NCBI GenBank assembly: GCA_905234685.1
Contig: CAJOIR010000001.1
Span: 1 to 64,000, forward strand
Source: Paludibacteraceae bacterium
GTDB taxonomy: Bacteria; Bacteroidota; Bacteroidia; Bacteroidales; Paludibacteraceae
Direction of reading: 5' to 3'
DNA length: 64,000 bases
Each line of letters starts with the position of its first letter. Position 1 is the stretch's first letter. Position numbers and translations under genes: made by a program. Positions 27,602-35,557 of the stretch are shown piece by piece. The notes beneath the pieces were generated by a model. The model was not told the DNA's origin. It made no database searches and saw only the letters and a list, made by a program, of their open reading frames with translations.

Positions 27602-29053
27602 TTGTATGTGGCGGGTGCGCATGGCAATGGTAATTCGTCATCAATAGTGATGATTGCCAACGAAGGCGGCATTGAGAACAAAATCACTTACGCCGGATGC
27701 ATTGAGACTATTGATGAAGATGTGTTCAAAGAACTGTTCGACCCCGACAAAGAGGAGGATTTCGTTGGTTACTCAGCCGTGAAAAGTGTGAGAAGATCAG
27801 CGCCTGTGACTGATGAACCATTCCGCGTGGCTCTCTCGCTAAGCCCGTTCTCATTGAACCAGTTTGAACAGGGTTACACATTTAATGTTGACGGTAAGAC
27901 GGCTACTACGCCGAAAGAATTGCAGCAGATTTTCATTGACAAGGGGGCAACCGAGATGTATGTTCGCCTTGCCACCAAGCGTCACAAGACTTATCAGGCA
28001 GACGGAAAGACTCTTGACAACACAACAGACGGTAACCCTGACGAGAATGCAAATGTACATACTTTTGACCAAGTGATGCAGACTTGCAAGATAGCTGCCG
28101 AACTTAACATCCCCATCAACCCAGAGGTTATGTGTGCATACATATACATGGATATGGATGGCACCCAGGCTCCCCGTTTCTACGAGAGTGACTATCCGGA
28201 ACTATATGCCAAACCTGAGTTTGCCTCAATTATGAAAGGCAGCAAATGGGAGGAATTGAGTCTTGAGGATATATGCAAAGTGCTGGAGATATATGGTGAG
28301 TTTATAGGTGATTCCATTCTTGCAACAGGGTGTACAGTCAACAATTGGAATCTTGGTAACGAAGCGAACTTCGGCTTTGCAGGAATTGGCATAGGTATGC
28401 CAAATTCGTTTAACCAAAAACTGGCAAAGGCAGGTCAGATGAAGCGTTATATGTCTTCGCTCTTTGGAGTGGCATGGTTGAAGAATCACGTGTGGAAATA
28501 TGAAGCACAGACACTTGCTGCTGTCAAGAAGGGTATCTTGAAAGCATATGCCAATGCAGGCAAGGACGCGTCAAAAGTTCGTTTTTCCACCCACATAGCG
28601 ACTGTGGTTGCTACGCCGCGCAGTTGTGCATCGTTTTTCACATATATGGCTAAACACGGTTATGCAGTGGAGACCGCAGGCATAAGTTATTATCCGAGCG
28701 CTCCTGCTATGTCGTTCAATAAATGGAAACTATTCACCAAGACAGTTACACGAATCAACAAAAAATGCGGTGTGCCTGTTTTTATAGGTGAGTTCTCTTA
28801 TCCTTCACAGGATATGGTTGGTCCGTTCGCAGGCTGGAACAAACAGTTAAAGGGTTACAACAAAGACCAGCAGGGTCAGGCTGATATTTATAAGGATGTC
28901 ATAGCTTGGGGTAAGGACAACGGTCTTGCAGGTATCCGCTACTGGGCACCAGACTATGAAGGCGAATGGTATCCCATGTCAATGTTTACTTTTGAAAACA
29001 AAGTAGGTGTAGCAAAGACCATATTAACCAACCATAAGGAGATTGTAAAATGA
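27602..29053 (+). CDS. GH53-like glycoside hydrolase, probably 5'-truncated
   Basis: 483 residues if read from the TTG at 27602. The first in-frame ATG is at 27650 and the frame is open upstream to 27554 with no ATG. No signal peptide is present, which is odd for this family. Residues about 75-483 look like a clan-A (beta/alpha)8 glycosidase of the arabinogalactan endo-beta-1,4-galactanase type. The acid/base candidate is Glu in WNLGNEANFG (about 251) and the nucleophile candidate is Glu in VFIGEFSYPS (about 396). Residues 1-70 (LYVAGAHGNGNSSSIV) look like a beta domain cut at its start. The stop overlaps the next ATG by 4 nt. The family call is moderate and the start is uncertain. Confidence 0.6.
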   Translation: MYVAGAHGNGNSSSIVMIANEGGIENKITYAGCIETIDEDVFKELFDPDKEEDFVGYSAVKSVRRSAPVTDEPFRVALSLSPFSLNQFEQGYTFNVDGKTATTPKELQQIFIDKGATEMYVRLATKRHKTYQADGKTLDNTTDGNPDENANVHTFDQVMQTCKIAAELNIPINPEVMCAYIYMDMDGTQAPRFYESDYPELYAKPEFASIMKGSKWEELSLEDICKVLEIYGEFIGDSILATGCTVNNWNLGNEANFGFAGIGIGMPNSFNQKLAKAGQMKRYMSSLFGVAWLKNHVWKYEAQTLAAVKKGILKAYANAGKDASKVRFSTHIATVVATPRSCASFFTYMAKHGYAVETAGISYYPSAPAMSFNKWKLFTKTVTRINKKCGVPVFIGEFSYPSQDMVGPFAGWNKQLKGYNKDQQGQADIYKDVIAWGKDNGLAGIRYWAPDYEGEWYPMSMFTFENKVGVAKTILTNHKEIVK

Positions 29054-29580
29054 AAAAGACTATCATACTTGCGTTTGCTCTGATATGCAGCGCAGCGACT
29101 TTTGCTCAAAGAGACTATACAACGCTCAAAGCATTGAGTTTCGGAGTTGGTATCCCCTTTGAATGTCGTGACTTGCCAGGTATGGGTACCACACTGAATA
29201 TCGGATACGACTGTGCATATCCTGTAAATAATAATTTTGCTATGGGTTTCTACCTGACTGGAGGTGGAGGTTTCTGGGGAGAATACAAGAAATACAGTGC
29301 AACCGACCATGCACATGTTGTCTTTCGTCTCACAGCCGGTTTGATGATGATGATAGGTGACTTGAACAATCGTCCTTATCTGCTTGGTATAGCACCCTGC
29401 ACGGGTTTTGGACTATATGACATGGATATGGTGCTACCCATTGAAGTTCGTTTTGGCAGATATATAACAGACCATTGGTATATAATGGGAGAACTGACTT
29501 ATCACCATTCCCTTGCTAACGAAACAATGTGTTTTGAACCTGCAATCCGCGTAGGTTACAATTTCGGCCGCAAACACTAA
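29050..29580 (+). CDS. Small outer-membrane beta-barrel protein
   Basis: 176 residues with a signal peptide (MKKTIILAFALICSAATFAQ). Alternating amphipathic strands follow: ALSFGVGIPFECR, GTTLNIGYDCAYPV, NFAMGFYLTGGGGFWGEY, VVFRLTAGLMMMIG, PAIRVGYNFG. It ends FGRKH and would form an 8-strand barrel. It overlaps the glycosidase by 4 nt (ATGA) and is closed by the hairpin at 29622. I do not recognise a specific family or ligand. Confidence 0.7.
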   Translation: MKKTIILAFALICSAATFAQRDYTTLKALSFGVGIPFECRDLPGMGTTLNIGYDCAYPVNNNFAMGFYLTGGGGFWGEYKKYSATDHAHVVFRLTAGLMMMIGDLNNRPYLLGIAPCTGFGLYDMDMVLPIEVRFGRYITDHWYIMGELTYHHSLANETMCFEPAIRVGYNFGRKH

Positions 29581-29621
29581 GGTCCTTACCCGGCAGGTTA
29601 TTGTCAGAATTCAATAGTTTT

Positions 29622-29658
29622 ATCAGTCGTAGCATCTGTTTGCTGCGACTGATTGTTT
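29622..29658 (+). terminator. Intrinsic terminator after the barrel gene
   Basis: A 13-bp stem (ATCAGTCGTAGCA / TGCTGCGACTGAT, one G-T wobble) with a 6-nt loop is followed by TGTTTGT. The T-tract is interrupted but the stem is strong. It separates the phosphatase-to-barrel run from the signalling island. Confidence 0.75.
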
Positions 29659-29704
29659 GTCAGGTGATGTTGTTTTCGGAAAATCATATTTTAATGTGAA
29701 TAAC

Positions 29705-29735
29705 TTGCATATATGGCGAAAAATGTTTACTTTTG
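29705..29735 (+). promoter_or_regulatory. Promoter of the first SpoIIE/STAS operon
   Basis: TTG at 29705-29707 and TACTTTTG at 29728-29735 are separated by 20 nt, matching the Bacteroidota housekeeping consensus. The predicted start, about 29741, gives a leader of about 21 nt before the ATG at 29762. Confidence 0.75.
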
Positions 29736-29761
29736 CAAACAGATATTAACCGGGATAATAT

Positions 29762-31819
29762 ATGCAAAGCAATACAAAAACCAAGAGGTCAAAGCGTTCT
29801 CGCACAGGATTGTGGGTTATTCTTGTAGCGGCTATAGTCTTAGAGGCTGTTTCCAGTTTGCAATACTTCTATAGTCGCGCCGGTCTTCGCGCTGAAGCCG
29901 AGCGTCGTGCTCAGAGCGAACTCCGTCGAGCAGAGTTGGAAATCAATGTTGTGACAGCACAACATGAAGCAGCTGTGAGGATGTTGGCTATGCTTGTAGA
30001 AAGAAACCTCAACAATGCAGATTCTGTATTTTCCGCCACGCGCACGGTGTTGGAATGTTTGGACAATGTGAACAACGTATGTGTAGGTTTTGTACCGGAT
30101 TACTTTCCGAAATATGGTCGCTGGTTCGAGCCATACAGCAGCCGCGAGACAAAAGATGGAGAGGAATACATCTACACTCATCAGATAGGCGGCGAGAACC
30201 ACGACTATCTGCAGATGGAGTGGTTTAGTAACGGAATGACTATCGACAGTACATGGTGGAGCGAACCTTATTACGATGATTCGGGTGCGCGAGAGATGGT
30301 GGTGAGCTGCTCCTATCCTATACACAATCCGAAAGGCGAGATAGTAGCAGTGGCATTGGTTGACCTTTCGCTTGAATACTTGCAGAACATATCCGAATAC
30401 TTGCAGGTATACGCCGAGAGTTCATATTCCATTGTTTCCAACAGAGGTCTGGATATAGTACCGCCGCCAGACACTCTGCCAGGACGCAAGTACCATATTT
30501 TTCGCGAGGAAATTGACGCTACAGGATGGTATATATCCATCATTATTCCGGATGAAGTGATATATGCAGACCTTAATCATATAGGTGAGATTGTAGGGTT
30601 GCTGATGCTGATAGGTCTGATGTTGCTTCTGCTGATTGTATGGTACGCAGGGCGGAGCAACAAACGGCTTCTTGAGTACACTGCAAAGAACCAGCGCATG
30701 GAGAGCGAACTGCGTATAGGAAGCGCTATTCAGAATGCAATGCTTCCAAAGGTGTTCCCCCCATTCAACGACCGCCTTGACCTGGATGTGTATGGTAAGG
30801 TCAATCCTGCCAAAGAAGTGGGAGGCGACTTGTATGACTTCTATGTCCGCGAAGACAAACTATTCTTCTGCATAGGTGATGTGAGTGGGAAGGGAGTTCC
30901 TGCGGCACTCATCATGGCAATGACGCGTGCGCTTTTCCGCAGCATTACGGCGCATGCTGATAATGCAGCGGTTATTGTCAGCGAGTTGAATAGTTCTTTC
31001 ACTGAGCAGAACACTCAGAATATGTTCCTTACACTCTTCCTCGGAGTGCTGGATTGCAAGACAGGTGTGCTGAACTATTGCAATGCTGGACACAATGCGC
31101 CGACTTTAAACAACAAACTCTTGCCTGTAGTACCCAATCTTCCAATAGGTATAATAGGCGACTTTGAGTATCAGGCGCAGAGCACGCAAATGTCGTACGA
31201 CGACCTGCTTTTCCTCTATACCGACGGCCTGACAGAGGCTGAAAACATAAAACATCAGCAGTACGGTGAAGAGCGTATGCTTCAGACACTGTCAGGTATC
31301 AACAATAACCGTCCTCGCGAAGTGATGGATATCATGCAGAGTAGCGTTGAGTCGTTCGTGGACGGGGCAGAGCAGAGTGATGACCTCACCATGTTTGCCA
31401 TACGATATCAAATACCCGCCATTGTCATGCGTAATGACATACAGCAAATCCCCACACTTGCAGAATGGATAGACGGTCTTGGAATACCAACAGAACTGAA
31501 TATGCCTGTCAATCTCGCCCTTGAGGAGGTCGTTGCGAATGTAATGCTTTATGCCTATCCGAAAGAAAACAGCGGAAAAGTATTTGTTGAGTTCACAAAG
31601 TTGTCAATCTTTGATTCACAGACTTCTCTAATATTTACTGTTTCAGATTCGGGTGTTCCTTTTGACCCGACCTCTCAACCGCCTGCAGATACTACGTTAA
31701 GTGCAGAAGACCGTTCTATCGGTGGTCTTGGTATACATCTTGTCCGTCAGCTTATGGACGAGATAACATACCGCCGCGAAGATGATAAGAATATACTAAC
31801 ACTCATTAAGAAAATATGA
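29762..31819 (+). CDS. Membrane sensor-SpoIIE phosphatase-HATPase fusion (copy 1)
   Basis: 685 residues. TM1 lies at about 16-36, an extracytoplasmic sensor with Cache-like layout at about 37-280, and TM2 at about 284-306. A helical linker leads into a PP2C/SpoIIE phosphatase (about 320-545) with metal-site motifs KEVGGDLYDFY, IGDVSGKGVPAALI, LYTDGLTEAEN and QSDDLTMFAI. A C-terminal GHKL ATPase of RsbW/SpoIIAB type (about 555-685) has the N-box LALEEVVANVMLYAYP, G1 VSDSGVPFDP and G2 GGLGIHLVRQL. One protein thus carries the opposing phosphatase and kinase activities for a STAS partner, and the STAS gene overlaps its stop by 4 nt. The ligand sensed is unknown. A paralogue is at 35558-37564. 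Confidence 0.9.
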   Translation: MQSNTKTKRSKRSRTGLWVILVAAIVLEAVSSLQYFYSRAGLRAEAERRAQSELRRAELEINVVTAQHEAAVRMLAMLVERNLNNADSVFSATRTVLECLDNVNNVCVGFVPDYFPKYGRWFEPYSSRETKDGEEYIYTHQIGGENHDYLQMEWFSNGMTIDSTWWSEPYYDDSGAREMVVSCSYPIHNPKGEIVAVALVDLSLEYLQNISEYLQVYAESSYSIVSNRGLDIVPPPDTLPGRKYHIFREEIDATGWYISIIIPDEVIYADLNHIGEIVGLLMLIGLMLLLLIVWYAGRSNKRLLEYTAKNQRMESELRIGSAIQNAMLPKVFPPFNDRLDLDVYGKVNPAKEVGGDLYDFYVREDKLFFCIGDVSGKGVPAALIMAMTRALFRSITAHADNAAVIVSELNSSFTEQNTQNMFLTLFLGVLDCKTGVLNYCNAGHNAPTLNNKLLPVVPNLPIGIIGDFEYQAQSTQMSYDDLLFLYTDGLTEAENIKHQQYGEERMLQTLSGINNNRPREVMDIMQSSVESFVDGAEQSDDLTMFAIRYQIPAIVMRNDIQQIPTLAEWIDGLGIPTELNMPVNLALEEVVANVMLYAYPKENSGKVFVEFTKLSIFDSQTSLIFTVSDSGVPFDPTSQPPADTTLSAEDRSIGGLGIHLVRQLMDEITYRREDDKNILTLIKKI

Positions 31820-32118
31820 AAACCGACATCACCATCAACGGCAATCAAATCATTGCCTCTTTCTCCGGAAGACTCGATACCGCTGCCGCAGTACAGACTT
31901 CCGAGGACATTAAACCTTTGTTAGAGGCAGCCGGCAAGGAACTTATTCTTGACTGCACTGACCTGGAGTACATCTCTTCATCAGGTCTGCGCATTTTCCT
32001 TTCTGTCCGAAAGGAAGCAGCGGCACATGGCAGCAAGGTTGTTGTCCGCAACATCAACTCCGACATACGTCAAGTATTCGTTATGACCGGCTTTGTAAGT
32101 CTCTTTGAAATCCAATAA
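31816..32118 (+). CDS. STAS-domain anti-sigma-factor antagonist (copy 1)
   Basis: 100 residues, a single STAS domain of SpoIIAA/RsbV size. The loop that carries the phosphorylated Ser is present: LEYISSSGLRIFLSVRKEA (about 52-70), where the second Ser of ISSSG aligns with Ser58 of SpoIIAA. Its ATG overlaps the stop of the sensor phosphatase gene, so the two are co-translated. In the usual partner switch the kinase domain phosphorylates this Ser and the phosphatase domain removes the phosphate. No sigma factor or anti-sigma partner is encoded in the window, so the downstream target is open. Confidence 0.9.
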   Translation: MKTDITINGNQIIASFSGRLDTAAAVQTSEDIKPLLEAAGKELILDCTDLEYISSSGLRIFLSVRKEAAAHGSKVVVRNINSDIRQVFVMTGFVSLFEIQ

Positions 32119-32125
32119 GACTATT

Positions 32126-33193
32126 ATGGACTTCCAGACTCAACTTATATTGGAGGAGTATGATGCGCAACTTCCAGTCGTCCGACGTCTGGAGCAACTG
32201 GTGCAGGACACGCTGAATGATGCCATCGACAGCAACGGTCTTATTGTCACTGCCGTCAAGACCCGCATCAAGACCCGCGAATCACTTGCCGGCAAACTTG
32301 CTTTGAAAGGAGGCAAGTACCATTCTCTAAGCGATATCACCGACATACTTGGTGCCCGTATCATCACTTTCTACACTGATGATGTGGATCGTATAGCAGC
32401 TATGGCGGAGCAGATATTTGATATTGACTGGGAGAATTCAGTGGACAAGCGCCGTCTGCACGATACCGACTCGTTCGGTTACAACTCACTGCACTACATC
32501 TGTCGCTTGCCCAAGTCAGTGGTTGATGAACCTGAGCTCAACAGTATCCGCTTCGAACTGCAGTTACGTACTACGCTACAACATGCGTGGGCTTCCATCA
32601 ACCATGACATTGGCTACAAGACAGGAGTGGAGATACCGCGCGTCTATCTGCGACAAATAAACCGCCTCGCAGGTATGCTTGAGATGGCGGACGATGAGTT
32701 CAGCCGCATACGCACCGAAATTAACGACTACCGCCGACGAGTGCAGCAGCTCGTCCAGAACGGCAGACTTGACGATGTGCAACTGGACGGCGACACATTC
32801 CACAGTTATCTGCAGGCACGACCCTTCGACATGCTCAACCGCCGCATAGCAGCCATCAACCAGGCGGAGATACAGGAAGTGCCGCTTGACGGCTACCTGC
32901 GCGTGTTCATAGCCCTTGACTGCAAGACTCTTGGCGACATAGACCGCCTGTACAAATGCTACGCAGAGGATGCCTATGCTCTTGCCCGCCACCAGCTCGG
33001 CAACACCGACCTTGATATCATATCCTCTTCTGTGGGCATTCAGAACATCTGCATAGTATGCATACTTGCCACCGGCGGCGGCAGAATAGGTCTCACCCGC
33101 CTCTTCACCGTTCTCAACGGCGAGAACGACCAAAACGCTCTGCTCGCTGACATAACGTATACCCAAGCCTCTAACCTGCCATTCATGAAATGA
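32126..33193 (+). CDS. Stand-alone (p)ppGpp synthetase (RelA/SpoT synthetase domain)
   Basis: 355 residues from the ATG at 32126 (an in-frame TTG at 32105 overlaps the STAS gene and is rejected). The RelA/SpoT nucleotidyltransferase domain is at about 35-210: VKTRIKTRESLAGKLALKG, ITDILGARIITFYTDDVDR, FGYNSLHYICRLP and FELQLRTTLQHAWASINHDI, which hold the ATP- and GDP/GTP-binding and catalytic residues of synthetases. No HD hydrolase domain is present. Residues about 215-355 are an extra C-terminal region, so the protein is longer than classic RelQ/RelP enzymes. It makes the alarmone (p)ppGpp. A separate hydrolase lies at 34316-34891. The gap to STAS is 7 nt. Confidence 0.88.
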   Translation: MDFQTQLILEEYDAQLPVVRRLEQLVQDTLNDAIDSNGLIVTAVKTRIKTRESLAGKLALKGGKYHSLSDITDILGARIITFYTDDVDRIAAMAEQIFDIDWENSVDKRRLHDTDSFGYNSLHYICRLPKSVVDEPELNSIRFELQLRTTLQHAWASINHDIGYKTGVEIPRVYLRQINRLAGMLEMADDEFSRIRTEINDYRRRVQQLVQNGRLDDVQLDGDTFHSYLQARPFDMLNRRIAAINQAEIQEVPLDGYLRVFIALDCKTLGDIDRLYKCYAEDAYALARHQLGNTDLDIISSSVGIQNICIVCILATGGGRIGLTRLFTVLNGENDQNALLADITYTQASNLPFMK

Positions 33194-34092
33194 CCATGGA
33201 ACCTACACTTATCAACCTCAACGACTACATCCGCACTGGCGAAGGAGCTAATGGTGCAAGTTACAACCATAAGACCGACAAGAGCATCATGCTCAAGATG
33301 TACTTGCGCAACTTCGATGCGGCAAAGCATGAGCTTGAGATGGCACAGAAGGTATATGCCGCAGGCATACCCTCTCCGGAACCAGGCGACCTCGTTACTG
33401 ACGGACAGCAAATGGGTATCCGTTTTCACCGTATAGAAGGGAAAAAATCCTATTCGCGCGCTAGTGGCGACAACCCAGAGCGCACCGAAGAGTACGCCCG
33501 CGAGTTCGCACAGCTCTGCAAACGTCTTCATTCTACGCATGTTGATACTGCACAGTTTGAAAACATACAGAACCGTCTTTACAAGATGCTTGCTGACAAC
33601 CCGTTCTTCACTCCGGAACAGAAAGACAAACTCCATGCGTTTATAGCCGCAGCACCTGATACTGACACCGCTATACACGGCGACCTGCAGTTCTCCAACG
33701 GCATCTTTGTGGAGAAGGACGGCGTACGGATGCCGTATTTCATTGACCTCGGCGACTTCTGCTACGGCTATCCGATGTTTGACTTGGGCATGGTCTATCT
33801 CTGCTGCCTATTGAACAACGAGTCGTGGACTATGGAGCAATACCACATGTCCAATGCCACTGCCGCCCGCTTCTGGGACGCCTTCGCCCGCGAGTACTTC
33901 CTCACTCCCGACTGCCCGCTCATAGCCTTCAGTTCCGTTGTAGGTCTTGACTTCGGTCCTGGTGCCGACCTTGCCGCCATTGAGAGAGCAGTCCGCATCT
34001 ATGCCGGCTTGAAGACCATTATGATAGAACGCGATACCCACCGCCCTATGCCTGAGTTCCGCGCCGTGCTGGAAGAGACGATATTGAAGTAG
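33190..34092 (+). CDS. TIGR02172-like aminoglycoside-phosphotransferase-fold protein
   Basis: 300 residues, overlapping the synthetase stop by 4 nt. It has the APH/choline-kinase fold: nucleotide-loop residues GANGASYNHK near the start, KSIMLKMYL with the ATP-binding Lys, the catalytic HGDLQFSN (about 158-165), and the metal-site IDLGDFCYGYPMFDL (about 181-195). The pattern and length fit the Fibrobacter paralogous family TIGR02172, whose function is not established. It ends the first operon. A 223-bp AT-rich spacer follows, holding only the promoter of the next gene. Confidence 0.75.
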   Translation: MTMEPTLINLNDYIRTGEGANGASYNHKTDKSIMLKMYLRNFDAAKHELEMAQKVYAAGIPSPEPGDLVTDGQQMGIRFHRIEGKKSYSRASGDNPERTEEYAREFAQLCKRLHSTHVDTAQFENIQNRLYKMLADNPFFTPEQKDKLHAFIAAAPDTDTAIHGDLQFSNGIFVEKDGVRMPYFIDLGDFCYGYPMFDLGMVYLCCLLNNESWTMEQYHMSNATAARFWDAFAREYFLTPDCPLIAFSSVVGLDFGPGADLAAIERAVRIYAGLKTIMIERDTHRPMPEFRAVLEETILK

Positions 34093-34288
34093 CGCAAGGG
34101 TAGCCAATTACCGAGTGATGAGCGGGAGAAAAGCAAAAGAAAAACAATATAAAAATGTATTTTTTTTGAAAAAAGTTGCATTTCAGGTGATAGATTTACC
34201 CATATTTTTGCCTTATATATGGAGGGGTATATTAATCAACAAAGGTTCAAGACAACTTAGAGAATAAATGTTTTGTATGAAAAAAATG

Positions 34289-34296
34289 TATCTTTG
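34289..34296 (+). promoter_or_regulatory. -7 element of the promoter for the hydrolase gene
   Basis: TATCTTTG fits TAnnTTTG and lies 19 nt upstream of the ATG at 34316. A clear TTG at the expected -33 distance is not seen. The remainder of the 34093-34288 spacer is AT-rich with no ORF, and no terminator hairpin is convincing. It divides the island into two transcription units. Confidence 0.55.
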
Positions 34297-34315
34297 CAAC
34301 AAAACAAATTGACCT

Positions 34316-34891
34316 ATGGCAAACAAATTCATTGACACTGACCTGCTTGACAGAGCAATAATATTTGCCGTCAAAGCACATCATAATACTGAGCGTCGTG
34401 GCAAAGGATTCCCTTACATCGTTCACCCTATGGAAGCAGTGGAGATAGTGGCTACTATCACTCCCGACCAAGAGTTGCTTGCGGCTGCCGCGCTGCATGA
34501 TACCATAGAGGACACCGACGTGACAGTGGAGCAGATACGTGCTGAGTTCGGCGACCGCATAGCAGACCTGGTACATGCAGAGAGCGACCAGTTCACAGAT
34601 GGTGTAAGTGAAGAGGACAGTTGGCATGACCGCAAGCAAGCAGCGATAATACGCCTGAAAAACGCACCTCATGATGCGAAGATTGTGGCTATGGGAGACA
34701 AACTGAGCAACATGCGCGCCATAGCCCGCGACTACGCTGTGAAGGGCGATGACATATGGAACATATTTCATGTCAGTGACAAAGCCTCGCATGAGTGGCA
34801 CTACCGCGGTCTTGCCGACTCGCTGAGTGAATTGGGTGATACGTTTGCATACAAGGAGTTTATCTCCCTTATTGATCAAGTATTCGGATAA
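34316..34891 (+). CDS. Stand-alone (p)ppGpp hydrolase-like HD protein
   Basis: 191 residues, the size of a small alarmone hydrolase (Mesh1-like). The HD-domain motifs are in order: IFAVKAHHNTERRGKGFPYI and VHPMEAVEI (first metal His), AAALHDTIEDTD (His-Asp and the Glu-Asp catalytic pair, about 61-72), and AMGDKLSNMRAIARDY (final metal Asp). This is the pattern of RelA/SpoT hydrolase domains that degrade (p)ppGpp. No synthetase domain is attached. With the synthetase gene two positions upstream it forms a split synthesis/degradation pair. The next gene follows after 22 nt. Confidence 0.85.
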   Translation: MANKFIDTDLLDRAIIFAVKAHHNTERRGKGFPYIVHPMEAVEIVATITPDQELLAAAALHDTIEDTDVTVEQIRAEFGDRIADLVHAESDQFTDGVSEEDSWHDRKQAAIIRLKNAPHDAKIVAMGDKLSNMRAIARDYAVKGDDIWNIFHVSDKASHEWHYRGLADSLSELGDTFAYKEFISLIDQVFG

Positions 34892-34913
34892 TAACTTTCA
34901 ATTTTAAATTAAT

Positions 34914-35552
34914 ATGGACAACAAATTCATCGTTACTATCGGTCGCGAGTTTGGCACAGGCGGTCGTCAGATAGCCAAGGAACTGGCTGACATACTCGGT
35001 GTGAAACTTTACGACCGCAAACTGCTTGACTTCATGAAAGAGCGATACAACCTCACGCAGGATGAGATTGACAAGATCAAAGGTAAGAAGCAAACCTGGT
35101 GGACAGAGTTCACGCGTCTATATCACCAAGGTATGCAATGGAACGAGTCGCGTTATTATGAAACCCCGACAGAAGACATAACCTCGCAAAAACTCTACGA
35201 TGACGAAGAGTTGATTCTTCGCTCACTTGCGGAAAAGGAGTCGTGTGTTGTTCTCGGTCGTACAGGATTCCATATTTTCCGAGATAACAAAAATGCGTTC
35301 AAGGTATTTCTTATAGCGGACAAGACGTACCGCCGTAACATGGTGGCACGCCGTCTGAACATAAACGAAGGCAGTGCCGACCAACTAATAAACAAAGTAG
35401 ATGAGGCGCGTGAGAACTTCACCAAGACCTTCAGCGGCAAGAGCCGTTACGATGCCCGCAATTACGACCTCGTACTCAATGTGAGCGGTTTGGATTCCAA
35501 GAGTGTTGCGCAATTTATAGCACAATGTGTTGAGCAAAAGTTGAAAGATTAA
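34914..35552 (+). CDS. Cytidylate-kinase-like protein (Cytidylate_kin2)
   Basis: 212 residues. The N-terminus FIVTIGREFGTGGRQIAKEL is the degenerate P-loop (G-R-E-x-G-S/T-G-G-x-x-I-A) of the Cytidylate_kin2 family. Central motifs VVLGRTGFHIF and KVFLIADKTYRRNMVARR follow. The C-terminal part includes the family segment YDARNYDLVLNVSGL (about 183-197). Proteins of this family are widespread in Bacteroidota and Firmicutes beside signalling or membrane genes, and their substrate is not generally established. It lies 22 nt after the hydrolase and 5 nt before the second sensor phosphatase, so it belongs to the same transcript. Confidence 0.8.
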   Translation: MDNKFIVTIGREFGTGGRQIAKELADILGVKLYDRKLLDFMKERYNLTQDEIDKIKGKKQTWWTEFTRLYHQGMQWNESRYYETPTEDITSQKLYDDEELILRSLAEKESCVVLGRTGFHIFRDNKNAFKVFLIADKTYRRNMVARRLNINEGSADQLINKVDEARENFTKTFSGKSRYDARNYDLVLNVSGLDSKSVAQFIAQCVEQKLKD

Positions 35553-35557
35553 GATAC

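Noticed and set aside
34093..34288. A second promoter in the spacer (TATTTTTG at 34203-34210)
   Set aside because: It fits TAnnTTTG, but the spacer to the nearest TTG is 24 nt and the region is T-rich, so chance is likely.
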